From: Hydrogenobacter hydrogenophilus | Lineage (GTDB): Bacteria > Aquificota > Aquificia > Aquificales > Aquificaceae | Length of the DNA stretch: 64,000 nucleotides | Reading direction: 5' to 3' | NCBI RefSeq assembly: GCF_900215655.1 | Contig: NZ_OBEN01000001.1 | Coordinates: 186,001 to 250,000, forward strand | Part shown: positions 23,507 to 31,549 of the stretch, in pieces | Layout of the letters: each line of letters opens with the position of its first letter | Numbering within the stretch: the first letter of the stretch is position 1 | The notes under the pieces: model-generated | What the model was told of the DNA's origin: nothing | Databases searched by the model: none | The model's input: the letters and a program-made list of their open reading frames with translations, nothing else | Position numbers and translations under genes: made by a program

Positions 23507-24804
23507 AGTACAAAAAGTACAAGTTAGAAAGAAGAGAAAAAAGGAAAGTAAAAGGAAAGTTGTTGAAATTTCTGTTTTTTTCAGGCATTGCGGGAATTAC
23601 TGTATACATGTTCTTTTCCCTTATTACGGGAAAACCCCAAGTGGAAAACCTAAGGGACATCACCTTCATACCCGCTCAAAAGGATGCGATCCTAAGGCTA
23701 AAAGGTGATGTAAAGCGAGCAACTATAAAAATACTTCAGGGAGAAAGGGAATTTATCCTGTATGACGCACCACCTCAAGGAAAGGCTATTCCTCTACATT
23801 TAGCTCCAAGGCAGATGGGACTAACGGACGGAAAAGCCAAACTGCTCATAACGCTCAGATACGGACTTTTGGGCAGGAAAACTTACCAAATGGACACTTG
23901 GATTGATACTCTGCCCCCTAAGCTTGAAGTTGTGGGTTATACTCGGTATGTACCACAGGGTGGCACAGGTGCGGTAAAGGCAAGGGTAAAAGATGGTTAT
24001 AGCGCTTACTTGCAAGTAGGAGAGGAAAGGTATCCCATGTATCCCGTAGGTAAGGAAGAATACTTTACTCTGTATCCTGTAAAGGTTGACCAAGACCCCT
24101 CCACCACTATAAAAGTTGTTGCTTATGACCTTGCTGGTAACAGCACAACGGCTCTCTTGAAAATCCAAATAAAGAAGGTACAGTTTAAAACAGACAGGAT
24201 AAAGCTAAGCGAAGAGTTTATAAAGAAGGTTATCATACCGCTTCTTGGTAGGGACATGCCACCTATCGATGCTTTCAAAGAAGTTAACGAAAACTGGAGA
24301 AAGAAGGATGTGGAGAATCTCAAAAGGATAGGATCAAACAGCACTGCTAAAAAGCTTTGGGAGGGCAATTTCTTACAGCTTCCGGGTAGCAAAGTGATTT
24401 CCACCTTTGGAGACATAAGGTATTACTATTACCAAGACAGAGAGATAAGCATGAGCAGACACATGGGTTATGACTTTGCTTCCGTTGAAAACGCACCAGT
24501 GCCAGCCAGCAACAGTGGTATAGTGGTCTTTACTGGTAATATGGGTATATACGGGAATATGGTTGTTATAGATCACGGCTTTGGTCTTATGAGTCTGTAC
24601 GGTCATCTCTCAGAGATAAAGGTAAAAAAAAGGCAGTTTGTGAAAAAGGGAGATATCATAGCAAACACAGATAGCACAGGCTTGGCTCTTGGGGACCACT
24701 TACACTTTGGCATAATGGTTCATGGGATAGAAGTAAACCCAAAAGAATGGCTTGATGCCAAGTGGCTAAAAACTAACATAGATAGCGTGCTCGAAGCGAA
24801 TTAA
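23503..24804 (+). CDS. M23 (LytM) peptidoglycan endopeptidase with membrane anchor
   Basis: 433 residues. A basic N-terminus is followed by one membrane segment (residues 25-45), a large periplasmic region with beta-rich, immunoglobulin-like character, and a C-terminal M23 domain. Zinc ligands are visible as H-x3-D in 'SRHMGYDFA', and H-x-H in 'GDHLHFGI', with 'GHLSEI' between. Probably cleaves peptide cross-links during wall growth. Start overlaps prmA by 4 bases. Last gene of the 20087 operon. Confidence 0.92.
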   Translation: MKYKKYKLERREKRKVKGKLLKFLFFSGIAGITVYMFFSLITGKPQVENLRDITFIPAQKDAILRLKGDVKRATIKILQGEREFILYDAPPQGKAIPLHLAPRQMGLTDGKAKLLITLRYGLLGRKTYQMDTWIDTLPPKLEVVGYTRYVPQGGTGAVKARVKDGYSAYLQVGEERYPMYPVGKEEYFTLYPVKVDQDPSTTIKVVAYDLAGNSTTALLKIQIKKVQFKTDRIKLSEEFIKKVIIPLLGRDMPPIDAFKEVNENWRKKDVENLKRIGSNSTAKKLWEGNFLQLPGSKVISTFGDIRYYYYQDREISMSRHMGYDFASVENAPVPASNSGIVVFTGNMGIYGNMVVIDHGFGLMSLYGHLSEIKVKKRQFVKKGDIIANTDSTGLALGDHLHFGIMVHGIEVNPKEWLDAKWLKTNIDSVLEAN

Positions 24805-24853
24805 CCAAAACTTAACATTTCACCATTAAAGTTAATACCAAGGAGGTTTGGTC

Positions 24854-25306
24854 ATGGACATGATTTCTTACACCTTTTTAGATGAAGAACTGGAAAGACT
24901 TTCCCTAATGTTAGAAAACTTTGTCAAGAATGTAGGTGTTGAACTGTGCGTTTTGTGTGATGAAGGAGGAAGGCTCATAACTTTTGCACCTAAGTTTGAG
25001 AGCTTAAAGCCCATATCCCATAGAAGCGCAGTCATCTCTGCAGCAATAAACGGAGCGATAGAGTACTTAGAAAATCTTGTTGACAGTGGAAGAGTTCTGT
25101 ATGTGTCAGGAAAGACCAAGAGTGTATACATGCTTAAATCAGAGCACGCCTTTATTCTGTTTGTTTCTTTCTCTAATAAAACGCCCCTTGGTAGTGTGAA
25201 GGTCTTCAGTGAGAGACTCATGAAAGAGATCTATCCCATGTTAGAAGAAGCTCGCAGTAGAAAAGCAGATACGCGCACTGTAAAGTTTGAGGACATAGCC
25301 ATATGA
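24854..25306 (+). CDS. Roadblock/LC7-domain protein, MglB-like
   Basis: About 150 residues. Start chosen at ATG 24854 because AAGGAGG (24840-24846) sits 7 bases before it; a TTG at 24848 overlaps that site. The sequence has the roadblock pattern of helix, three strands, helix: 'VGVELCVLCDEGGRLI', 'ISAAINGAIEYLE', 'HAFILFVSFSNKTPLGSVKVF' (quoted to its first part only in function) and a final helix. MglB proteins are GTPase-activating partners of MglA; the next gene is an MglA-like GTPase overlapping by 4 bases, which supports this reading. Confidence 0.78.
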   Translation: MDMISYTFLDEELERLSLMLENFVKNVGVELCVLCDEGGRLITFAPKFESLKPISHRSAVISAAINGAIEYLENLVDSGRVLYVSGKTKSVYMLKSEHAFILFVSFSNKTPLGSVKVFSERLMKEIYPMLEEARSRKADTRTVKFEDIAI

Positions 25307-25842
25307 GGGAACTGCGCATACTTTACCATGGTCTTGGTATGGCTGGTAAAACCACAAACTTGGAAAAGCTTAAAGAAATTTACAAAGATAGAGTTTACGA
25401 TAGAATCCATCAGCAAACTGCGGAAGGAAGGACTGTTTATCTTGACTTGCTTATGCTAAAGTTTCATACCTGTGTTCAAGGCGTAGATGTTATTGTTTCT
25501 TTATTCACCACACCCGGACAAAAGAGGTTTAAGGTACTCAGACCTTGGCTTTTTGGACATACATCTTCCGTTGTGTTTGTCTTTGACTCCTCAAGGGACA
25601 TTCAGGAAAACATGGAAAGTTTTTATGAGATAAAGGATATTATAAGCATAAACAGGATAGTAGTGCAAGCAAACAAGAGAGATGTACCAAACGCAGTTCC
25701 GTTAGAAATCATAAAAGAAACTTTTAACAGTATGCCTGTAATTCCCGCAGTTGCAAAAGATGGCATTGGCGTTTTGGAGACCCTAAAAGAAGCTATAAAG
25801 ACTGCTCTAAAAAATGAGGAAGGAGCTGTTAGGTCTTCTTAA
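25303..25842 (+). CDS. MglA-like small Ras-family GTPase
   Basis: 179 residues. P-loop G10-x4-GKT in 'GLGMAGKTTN', switch II 'TTPGQKRF' (69-76) and the base-recognition motif NKRD (124-127) are intact, so GTP binding is expected. This is the MglA/SofG class that sets cell polarity or gliding in Myxococcus and Thermus. Here the P-loop has M-A where Myxococcus has L-S. It is sandwiched between the roadblock gene (4-base overlap) and a PATAN-like/HEAT protein (29-base overlap). What process it controls is unknown. Confidence 0.92.
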   Translation: MRELRILYHGLGMAGKTTNLEKLKEIYKDRVYDRIHQQTAEGRTVYLDLLMLKFHTCVQGVDVIVSLFTTPGQKRFKVLRPWLFGHTSSVVFVFDSSRDIQENMESFYEIKDIISINRIVVQANKRDVPNAVPLEIIKETFNSMPVIPAVAKDGIGVLETLKEAIKTALKNEEGAVRSS

Positions 25843-27076
25843 AAAGGCTAAACCAGCGTTAGGTCCCATACACAGAGATGCGGTGAACTTAAGCTGGATA
25901 CTTGAGATACACAGCTCTTCTCTTCAAACAGGCTTTTATGTGTTTCAATCTTTGGAACAAACGCACTTTTTACCAATGGTCAATGGCGCTCTGTGGGGAG
26001 ACCTTCCTGAGTACTTTGAGATGCTCAGTTTCTATAAATCCACAAGAAACTTTCTTATACATCACTTTCAACTGCCTGTGTCTCCAGACATACCCTTATG
26101 CAAAGGAGAACCCATATGGATAAACTTAGAAAGTCTGAGTTTTAACATAAAAGAGTTTTTCAGAAAATTAGAAGAGTTTTCTACAACAGGGTTTGTAGAG
26201 GTAGAAGATAGAGTGAAAAGAGAAAAGGGATATATATTTTTACAGAACGGACTGATTGTAGATGCAAGAACTGAGCAACAAAAAGGCAGAGAGGCGCTTA
26301 AACAAATAATCAAAAATCTTTCTGAAAACGTTTGTCTGATAAACCTCTATCAATTGGAAGACATAGTACTTAGCTTTCTACTTTCCGATCCTAAAATGGT
26401 CTCTGTATCGTCGAAATTAGAAGATGCGCAAGAGTTCTGCCAAGAACTATCCAAGAGGTATATGGGACATCCACTACTTTTAATAAGTGTATCTATGCAA
26501 GATTACGGTTATCGTGTATTTATGGATGGATATGTAATATATCAAGGTGCTTTTGATGAAGAAGCAGATGTTTTTGAGGTTTATTTGGTCAATCAAATAA
26601 AGCAGTTTGATATACTAAATCCCTATGATTACATAGAAGAAGGCAGTAAGATAAAAACCTTTCGGTCTGACGATGAATCCCACATAATCTACTTCTGTCC
26701 AGCTTGTTGGAGTGTCATATCAGAAAAGGATAAGCTATGCCCTAACTGCGGATATGACATTACGGAATTTCATAAAATGCCATACGAGTACAAGCTTCTC
26801 ATGGGTCTTGAACATCCAGTATTGGAGATGAGGATCAATGTTATACATACGGTTGGCATGAAAAACCTTGTATCCGCTTTACCTCAACTTGAATATATGG
26901 CAAATAAAGAGTCAAACCCCATACTTTTGATGGCTATAGTTGATGCTCTTGGTAAAATGTCTCATGTAGAAGCTTTGGAACTTCTAAGAAAGCTCTCCCA
27001 TCACACTTATCCCATAGTACGTTCAAGGGCAAAATATATATTAGACAGAAAAATCATAAAAGAAAATAGATTCTGA
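25814..27076 (+). CDS. Large protein with PATAN-like, zinc-ribbon and HEAT segments; possible GTPase effector
   Basis: 420 residues, no signal peptide. Order: an unassigned N-terminal region (1-105); a PATAN/DUF4388-like segment (about 108-165: 'IKEFFRKLEEFSTTGFVEV', then 'GYIFLQNGLIVDARTE', the fold's strand-glycine-strand feature); a second strand-rich segment (200-285); a zinc ribbon C295-x2-C298 / C309-x2-C312; and C-terminal HEAT-like helical repeats (325-415). It overlaps the MglA gene by 29 bases. PATAN and HEAT domains often act as interaction surfaces, so an effector role for the GTPase is a reasonable inference. Confidence 0.7.
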   Translation: MRKELLGLLKKAKPALGPIHRDAVNLSWILEIHSSSLQTGFYVFQSLEQTHFLPMVNGALWGDLPEYFEMLSFYKSTRNFLIHHFQLPVSPDIPLCKGEPIWINLESLSFNIKEFFRKLEEFSTTGFVEVEDRVKREKGYIFLQNGLIVDARTEQQKGREALKQIIKNLSENVCLINLYQLEDIVLSFLLSDPKMVSVSSKLEDAQEFCQELSKRYMGHPLLLISVSMQDYGYRVFMDGYVIYQGAFDEEADVFEVYLVNQIKQFDILNPYDYIEEGSKIKTFRSDDESHIIYFCPACWSVISEKDKLCPNCGYDITEFHKMPYEYKLLMGLEHPVLEMRINVIHTVGMKNLVSALPQLEYMANKESNPILLMAIVDALGKMSHVEALELLRKLSHHTYPIVRSRAKYILDRKIIKENRF

Positions 27077-27081
27077 TGTGT

Positions 27082-27087
27082 TATAAT
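27082..27087 (+). promoter_or_regulatory. -10 box of tRNA-Gly
   Basis: TATAAT 14 bases before the tRNA 5' end; +1 near 27094. Confidence 0.55.
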
Positions 27088-27101
27088 TTAATGTATATAT
27101 A

Positions 27102-27176
27102 GCGGGCGTAGCTCAGTGGTGGAGCGGCTGCTTGCCATGCAGCAGGTCGCGGGTTCGAGTCCCGTCGCCCGCTCCA
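27102..27176 (+). tRNA. tRNA-Gly, anticodon GCC
   Basis: Cloverleaf with acceptor GCGGGCG/CGCCCGC, D arm GCTC/GAGC, anticodon stem GCTGC/GCAGC with loop TTGCCAT (anticodon GCC, normal T33), T arm GCGGG/CCCGT closing on a G-T pair, discriminator T and encoded CCA. Reads GGC and GGU. Confidence 0.97.
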
Positions 27177-27204
27177 TAATCAAAGGTGTGGTAAAATTAA
27201 AGGA

Positions 27205-27891
27205 ATGCAGAAAGGTAAAAGCTGGCTTACAGAACTCATAGCCGTAATAGTAATAGTGCTCTTACTTAGAGCCTTTGTAGTTCAGGCTTATAACATTCCT
27301 TCTGGCTCTATGAAGCCTACCCTTCTGGTTGGTGATTTCATACTTGTAAATAAGCTAGTTTATAGTATTTCAGAACCCAAAAGAGGAGATATTATAGTTT
27401 TTAGGTGGCCTGTGAATCCGAACATAGACTTTATAAAGAGGATAATAGGTATGCCTGGGGATGTGATAGAAGTTAAAGATTATCAAGTTTTTATAAACGG
27501 AAAACCACTTCCTTTAAAACTCATAGGTGAGCAGTATGAAGATGGTAATAGAAAGCTCATCTACGAAGAGCTTCTTCCCAACGGCGTAAAACATAAAATA
27601 GCTCTGTATGCAGATCCTGTAATACCTCGCAGAGATGTACCTCCTACTAAAATACCTCCAGGAAATTACTTTGTGATGGGAGATAACCGTGATAACAGTG
27701 AGGATAGTAGGTACTGGGGCTTTGTACCAAAGGAAAACATAGTAGGTAAAGCTTTTGTCATATACTTTTCAGGAGACATACCACCTCTTGAAAGCACAGA
27801 TGTAAATATCTTTACAGGATTTAAACAACTATTTTTGGCTCTCTTACACCCACGCCTAGACCGTATAGGCAAACCTCTTATAGATCAATAG
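27205..27891 (+). CDS. lepB: Signal peptidase I
   Basis: Membrane-bound Ser/Lys protease that removes signal peptides from exported proteins. 228 residues with one N-terminal membrane segment (about 8-25). Box B 'YNIPSGSMKPTLLVGD' has the catalytic serine; Box D 'RGDIIVF' and 'FIKRIIGMPGD' has the catalytic lysine; Box E is 'MGDNRDNSEDSRYWGFV'. It lies 28 bases after tRNA-Gly; a TAAAAT at 27190 might be its own -10 box. Its 3' end overlaps the convergent pseudo-receiver gene by 14 bases. Confidence 0.96.
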   Translation: MQKGKSWLTELIAVIVIVLLLRAFVVQAYNIPSGSMKPTLLVGDFILVNKLVYSISEPKRGDIIVFRWPVNPNIDFIKRIIGMPGDVIEVKDYQVFINGKPLPLKLIGEQYEDGNRKLIYEELLPNGVKHKIALYADPVIPRRDVPPTKIPPGNYFVMGDNRDNSEDSRYWGFVPKENIVGKAFVIYFSGDIPPLESTDVNIFTGFKQLFLALLHPRLDRIGKPLIDQ

Positions 27892-29563
27892 TGATACCCT
27901 TATAAAACAGCTCCCTAATAACATGTTTGATAAGAGCAGGATCAATACCCACAGAACGCATACTTGCTATAAAGAGATTTGGTAGTGCATTGGCATGTAT
28001 TAGCGTGTCCTTTATAGTACCATTCTCAAAGTACACATACTTTTCAAGCTCTTCCTTCACTTTTATAAACTCACTTTCATTAAGCTGTGCAATGATACGG
28101 TTTATAACCTCAAAGCATGAGCTTTCATCTATAGAAGCTGGCAGGTCTGTACCTAACTCTGCAGTTTTGAGAGACTTAAGAGCCATACGGAAGGTGTTTT
28201 CACCAAGAGGGTTTCCCCATGCTGGAAAGACTTTACTTATGCGTAAACCTTCTACCCCTTCAAGGGCTTTATGCACCACTCTTGAACAGGGCATACTAAG
28301 AGAAGCATACAGGACCACATCCTCTACATCAGGATCTTCAAAAAGGGAAAATTCTTCGGGCGTGCGTAAGGAACTAAAAAGATGAGAGGTGAATAAAAAG
28401 CCTGTTTCTTCCTCGTAGAGGGCAAAGGTCCCTTTATAAGGTGAAAAAGGCGTAGGTACGATACGAAGCACATCACCCGTTGACAGCTTTAGTTTCATAT
28501 CTGGAAGGCTCTCTACGAGCCTTATGCGGGACATGGGAACACCAGACTTATTTAGCCATTTGGCTACGCTTATGGATGTTATAACTTGAAGCTTAGGACT
28601 ACTTTGAAGCATACTGAGAATAGTAGCGCACGCTTTAGGTTCAGAATCAAGCAGTACAACAGCTTTTATTATGTCCATAGTGCTTAAAATCTCTTCTATC
28701 TTAGCTTTTACCTGCGCGTAATCTTCAAGTGTGCCCGTGTTTATTAGCAGAGGTATTTTTATATCCTCCCTTTCGTATATACGAAGGTACACATTCGAGT
28801 GAAGCAAGAAGCTACTGTCTTGCACACCTACCCAGAAAAGCCCCCTTTCAAGCTCAACAGGTTGTGTAAGGTCTGCCTTTTTAGGTAAAGAGAAAGTTTT
28901 ATCCTGCACTTTGTCCTGAGTAAAAATAAAAGCTGGTAAAAATAAGCTTGTGAAAAACGCCTCGTTGCCTAAGGAACCTTCCTCAGGGTAGCTTTCCCCA
29001 GTGTAAGGAAAGAGCTCTATCTTTACATCCTCAAAGGTGAGTATCTCTCTCAAAGCCTGAAGATCACAGGTTGTTCCAACGATTTGTCCTTCTTTTATGT
29101 AAATACTACAGTTTTTTTCAGAAGCTTTAAGACTCATAATAGAAGAGGCACTGCGCCTAAGAAGGTGTAAAAGAAGATTTACAGGACCAATCAAGGATAG
29201 CTGTCTTGGTTCAACTTCTCCCCTGTTTAACCATACTGCTTTTGTAAGAAGGTCAAGAGGGTTAAAGGGAAGGATCACAAAGTTAAGGTCAGTAAAACCC
29301 AAAGCTCTTAGCTTTTCTGCATCTTCATACTTATCTATGAAAAACATAGGGATGGGATACTTCCCCGCTCTAATGGTGTCTAACCAAAAGTTCAGATGCT
29401 TAAGCTCCATAAGGATTATATCAAAGGAAGTGGCATCCAGAAGGTCCTTTGCCTTTTGTTCATCTAATGCTACGAGAAGTTTATGACCAGTCACATCAAA
29501 AATGTCGCTTATAAGAGAAAAAAACTTTCTGTCTTCATCAAGTAAAAGAAACCTTATACCCAT
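27878..29563 (-). CDS. Pseudo-receiver / PATAN-like / degenerate flavodiiron-type fusion protein
   Basis: 561 residues. 1-115 looks like a response-regulator receiver (acidic D9-E-D11, second-site 'DIILMEL'), but the phospho-acceptor position is E53 and the late lysine is lost in 'VILPFNPLDLL', so it cannot be phosphorylated normally. 120-200 is PATAN/DUF4388-like ('SIYIKEGQIVGTTC'). 235-430 resembles the metallo-beta-lactamase core of flavodiiron/ODP proteins, with 'LDSEPKACATI' where H-x-E-x-D-H is expected (only E308 kept) and 'FLFTSHLF' where S-N-D is usual. A helical tail follows. TGATG coupling and a GGAGG site link it to the gene upstream. Function unknown, probably signalling. Confidence 0.72.
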   Translation of the reverse strand: MGIRFLLLDEDRKFFSLISDIFDVTGHKLLVALDEQKAKDLLDATSFDIILMELKHLNFWLDTIRAGKYPIPMFFIDKYEDAEKLRALGFTDLNFVILPFNPLDLLTKAVWLNRGEVEPRQLSLIGPVNLLLHLLRRSASSIMSLKASEKNCSIYIKEGQIVGTTCDLQALREILTFEDVKIELFPYTGESYPEEGSLGNEAFFTSLFLPAFIFTQDKVQDKTFSLPKKADLTQPVELERGLFWVGVQDSSFLLHSNVYLRIYEREDIKIPLLINTGTLEDYAQVKAKIEEILSTMDIIKAVVLLDSEPKACATILSMLQSSPKLQVITSISVAKWLNKSGVPMSRIRLVESLPDMKLKLSTGDVLRIVPTPFSPYKGTFALYEEETGFLFTSHLFSSLRTPEEFSLFEDPDVEDVVLYASLSMPCSRVVHKALEGVEGLRISKVFPAWGNPLGENTFRMALKSLKTAELGTDLPASIDESSCFEVINRIIAQLNESEFIKVKEELEKYVYFENGTIKDTLIHANALPNLFIASMRSVGIDPALIKHVIRELFYKGITIDL

Positions 29564-29811
29564 CAGTAAACCTCCCCTTTCTTAGATGCCACCTCAAGGA
29601 GTTTTATCTGATCCTTGAGTATGTTTAGGGATTGGACAACCATAAAAAAAGCATGCTCCACATTTATAAGAGCGGACTGAAAAGAAAGATCGTCTGTGAG
29701 AAGTCTTAGCTCTCTAAACTTTCTGTAGTATTCGTCAAGCTCCGTTCCAAAATCCAATATGTTTTTTAGGACCTCTTCTGATAGTTTTAAAGCCTCTCCC
29801 TTTGTGTCCAT
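29563..29811 (-). CDS. Small helical protein in the signalling tail of the ribosomal operon
   Basis: 82 residues, entirely helical by eye, with heptad-like leucine spacing ('LKLSEEVLKNILDFG' and 'SLNILKDQIKLLEVA'), as in a coiled-coil hairpin. It overlaps the upstream phosphomannomutase-like gene by 25 bases and touches the pseudo-receiver gene (TGATG), so it is made with both. No catalytic or metal-binding residues stand out. A structural or adaptor role is only a guess. Confidence 0.65.
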   Translation of the reverse strand: MDTKGEALKLSEEVLKNILDFGTELDEYYRKFRELRLLTDDLSFQSALINVEHAFFMVVQSLNILKDQIKLLEVASKKGEVY

Positions 29812-30191
29812 ATGTTTCCTATCTCCTCGCCTTCCTTTCTTGGCATATTATACCTGCTGAAAAGAATAGATTCAAGTTTTTTAAAGTCTAAAGGCTCAAG
29901 TCCCTCAAAAACAAGTATGTCAAGCTCTTCTTTTCTCTCGTACCTTACACAAACATCTGCTTGCCCTTCAAAGACAAACACATCCCCTCCACCAGCCATA
30001 AAGCCTGTGCTAAGTGCCATAATTAAAAAATTAAGCTCGCTAACGCACATGGTGGGTTTATGTATTTCTTTGTCTATGCTAAGAAGGGTACAAAGGGCAA
30101 GTCCTACGCGAAAAAGGTTTTCCCCAGTAAGAGGGTAAACACCTCTCTTTCCTGAGATCTTGTTCTCTTTAAATAGGCTCTCTGACAGCAT
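29787..30191 (-). CDS. Fragment-like protein resembling phosphomannomutase domain I
   Basis: 134 residues. The N-terminal half recalls the first domain of alpha-phosphohexomutases: 'SGKRGVYPLTGENLFRVGLA' (compare the G-x-RG ... T-x-E-x-x-x-R-x-G-x-A pattern) and 'LIMALSTGFMAGGGDVFVF' (the strand-glycine pattern that follows). The phosphoserine loop TASHNP and the other three domains are absent, so it cannot be a mutase. It overlaps tlyA by 23 bases. It may be a fossil, or a repurposed sugar-phosphate-like binding domain in the signalling cluster. Confidence 0.6.
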   Translation of the reverse strand: MLSESLFKENKISGKRGVYPLTGENLFRVGLALCTLLSIDKEIHKPTMCVSELNFLIMALSTGFMAGGGDVFVFEGQADVCVRYERKEELDILVFEGLEPLDFKKLESILFSRYNMPRKEGEEIGNIWTQRERL

Positions 30192-30954
30192 CTTCTATTG
30201 CCTTTTCTATTTCCTTTATCTGAATCAAGTGCCTACCTGCAAGAACAAAAAACTCTTCGTTTCCCTTTGAGCCTTTGGGCTTGGACTTTATCACGCCTCC
30301 TACATTAAAGCCAAGTTCGTTCAAGTGCTTACATACTTTCAAAACCGCATATGCCTTGTCTTTAGGATCTCTTACTACGCCCTTTCTTACTTTTTCAGGT
30401 GTAAGTTCAAATTGCGGTTTTACAAGAATGAGTGCTATCCCATCATCCTTAAGAAATTTAAGTACATGTGAGAGTATCTTGGTCAAGGATATGAAAGACA
30501 CATCCACCGTTATGATATCCACCTTTTGAGGTATGTGCTCTTCTGTAAGGCTTCTTGCATCTGTTTCTTCGTATAGAATTACTCTTGGATCTTTGCGAAG
30601 CTTCATATCCATCTGAGCTCTTCCCACATCCACTGCATAAACCTTTAAAGCACCTTTTTGCAAAAGACAGTCAGTAAAGCCACCTGTTGATGAACCTACA
30701 TCAAGAGCGACAAGACCTTTTACATCTACCTTGAAGCGCTCCAGTACGTGTTCCAGCTTGTATCCTCCCCGAGAGACATACCTCATAGTTTCCTTGACTT
30801 CTATTCTTTGACCTTCCTTTACCAAAAAGCCCGGTTTATCCACAATATGGCCATCAACAACTACCAAACCTGACATTATAAGAGCTTGTGCCTTTTCACG
30901 CGAGCTTGCAAAACCAAGTTCAAGAAGCTTTTTATCCAGCCTCTCGCGGGGCAT
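30169..30954 (-). CDS. tlyA: TlyA-type rRNA (cytidine-2'-O)-methyltransferase
   Basis: 261 residues: an S4-like RNA-binding domain ('RLDKKLLELGFASSREKAQ' then 'LVVVDGHIVDKPG') followed by an FtsJ/RrmJ-like methyltransferase with 'LDVGSSTGGFTDCLL', and the K-D-K-E type residues in 'ITVDVSFISLTKIL' and 'ILVKPQFEL'. The family methylates 16S/23S rRNA and was once called haemolysin. It follows yggT with a one-base overlap in the ribosomal operon, which suits an rRNA enzyme. Confidence 0.93.
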   Translation of the reverse strand: MPRERLDKKLLELGFASSREKAQALIMSGLVVVDGHIVDKPGFLVKEGQRIEVKETMRYVSRGGYKLEHVLERFKVDVKGLVALDVGSSTGGFTDCLLQKGALKVYAVDVGRAQMDMKLRKDPRVILYEETDARSLTEEHIPQKVDIITVDVSFISLTKILSHVLKFLKDDGIALILVKPQFELTPEKVRKGVVRDPKDKAYAVLKVCKHLNELGFNVGGVIKSKPKGSKGNEEFFVLAGRHLIQIKEIEKAIEDAVREPI

Positions 30955-31193
30955 TAGAGTTTCAGAAGGTACTTGATAAGGTATATTAAAAAGATAAGTA
31001 TCATAGGAGAAAAATCAAGGCCGTTGATAGGCTTGATCACAGACCTTATAGGTTCAAGCATGGGAGAAACTATACGGTCTGCAAATGCATAAAGTTTGCT
31101 GTTTCTAAGGGAAGGAAACCAAGAAGCCAAAGCGTGGAAAACTATTACCAGTATGAGAAGGTTCAAAAGCAGAGATAAGATACCCTTTATCAC
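30954..31193 (-). CDS. YggT-family membrane protein
   Basis: 79 residues with two membrane segments (about 5-25 and 58-77) and the family's loop 'ASWFPSLRN' and '[24 protein letters not shown]' of which the P-x-L-x-P-I-R motif is the signature. YggT proteins are linked to cell-shape, osmotic or division functions, and in plants (CCB3) to cytochrome b6 assembly; the function here is unknown. GTG start in a 4-base overlap with rplQ. Confidence 0.9.
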   Translation of the reverse strand: MIKGILSLLLNLLILVIVFHALASWFPSLRNSKLYAFADRIVSPMLEPIRSVIKPINGLDFSPMILIFLIYLIKYLLKL

Positions 31194-31546
31194 TCTACAA
31201 ACTCAAGTATAGCGAGCTCACAACTGTCTCCTGTACGCCTAAAGGGAAGCTTTATGATCCTTGTGTATCCGCCGTTCCTTCCTTCGTACCTGACCGCTAT
31301 GTCTTCAAAGAGCTTCTTTATAGCGGTTCTGTTGGGTAGTATGGCTAAGGCTCTCCTTCTTGATGAGAGGTCACCTTTTTTTGCTAAGGTTATGAGCTTT
31401 TCTGCTAAGGGCCTTACCGCCTTTGCCTTTTGCAGAGATGTTTCTATCCTCTCTTCCTTTATAAGAGCAAGCAGAAGTGATCTGTATAGAGCCACCCTTT
31501 GTTCTTTAGTCCTGTCAAAGCGTTTTTTCTTAACCTTGTGCCTCAT
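31190..31546 (-). CDS. rplQ: 50S ribosomal protein L17
   Basis: 118 residues of the large subunit protein near the peptide exit. Diagnostic '[23 protein letters not shown]' start (only the first twenty residues count as motif: RHKV to R-A-L-x-R-S-L), '[20 protein letters not shown]' and the C-terminal '[15 protein letters not shown]'. GGAGG precedes the ATG. Follows rpoA by 3 bases, the standard order. Confidence 0.98.
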   Translation of the reverse strand: MRHKVKKKRFDRTKEQRVALYRSLLLALIKEERIETSLQKAKAVRPLAEKLITLAKKGDLSSRRRALAILPNRTAIKKLFEDIAVRYEGRNGGYTRIIKLPFRRTGDSCELAILEFVE

Positions 31547-31549
31547 AAC

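Noticed and set aside
24812-24835. Imperfect inverted repeat TTAAC...GTTAA before the roadblock gene
   Set aside because: Arms match only with a bulge in AT-rich DNA; not better than chance.
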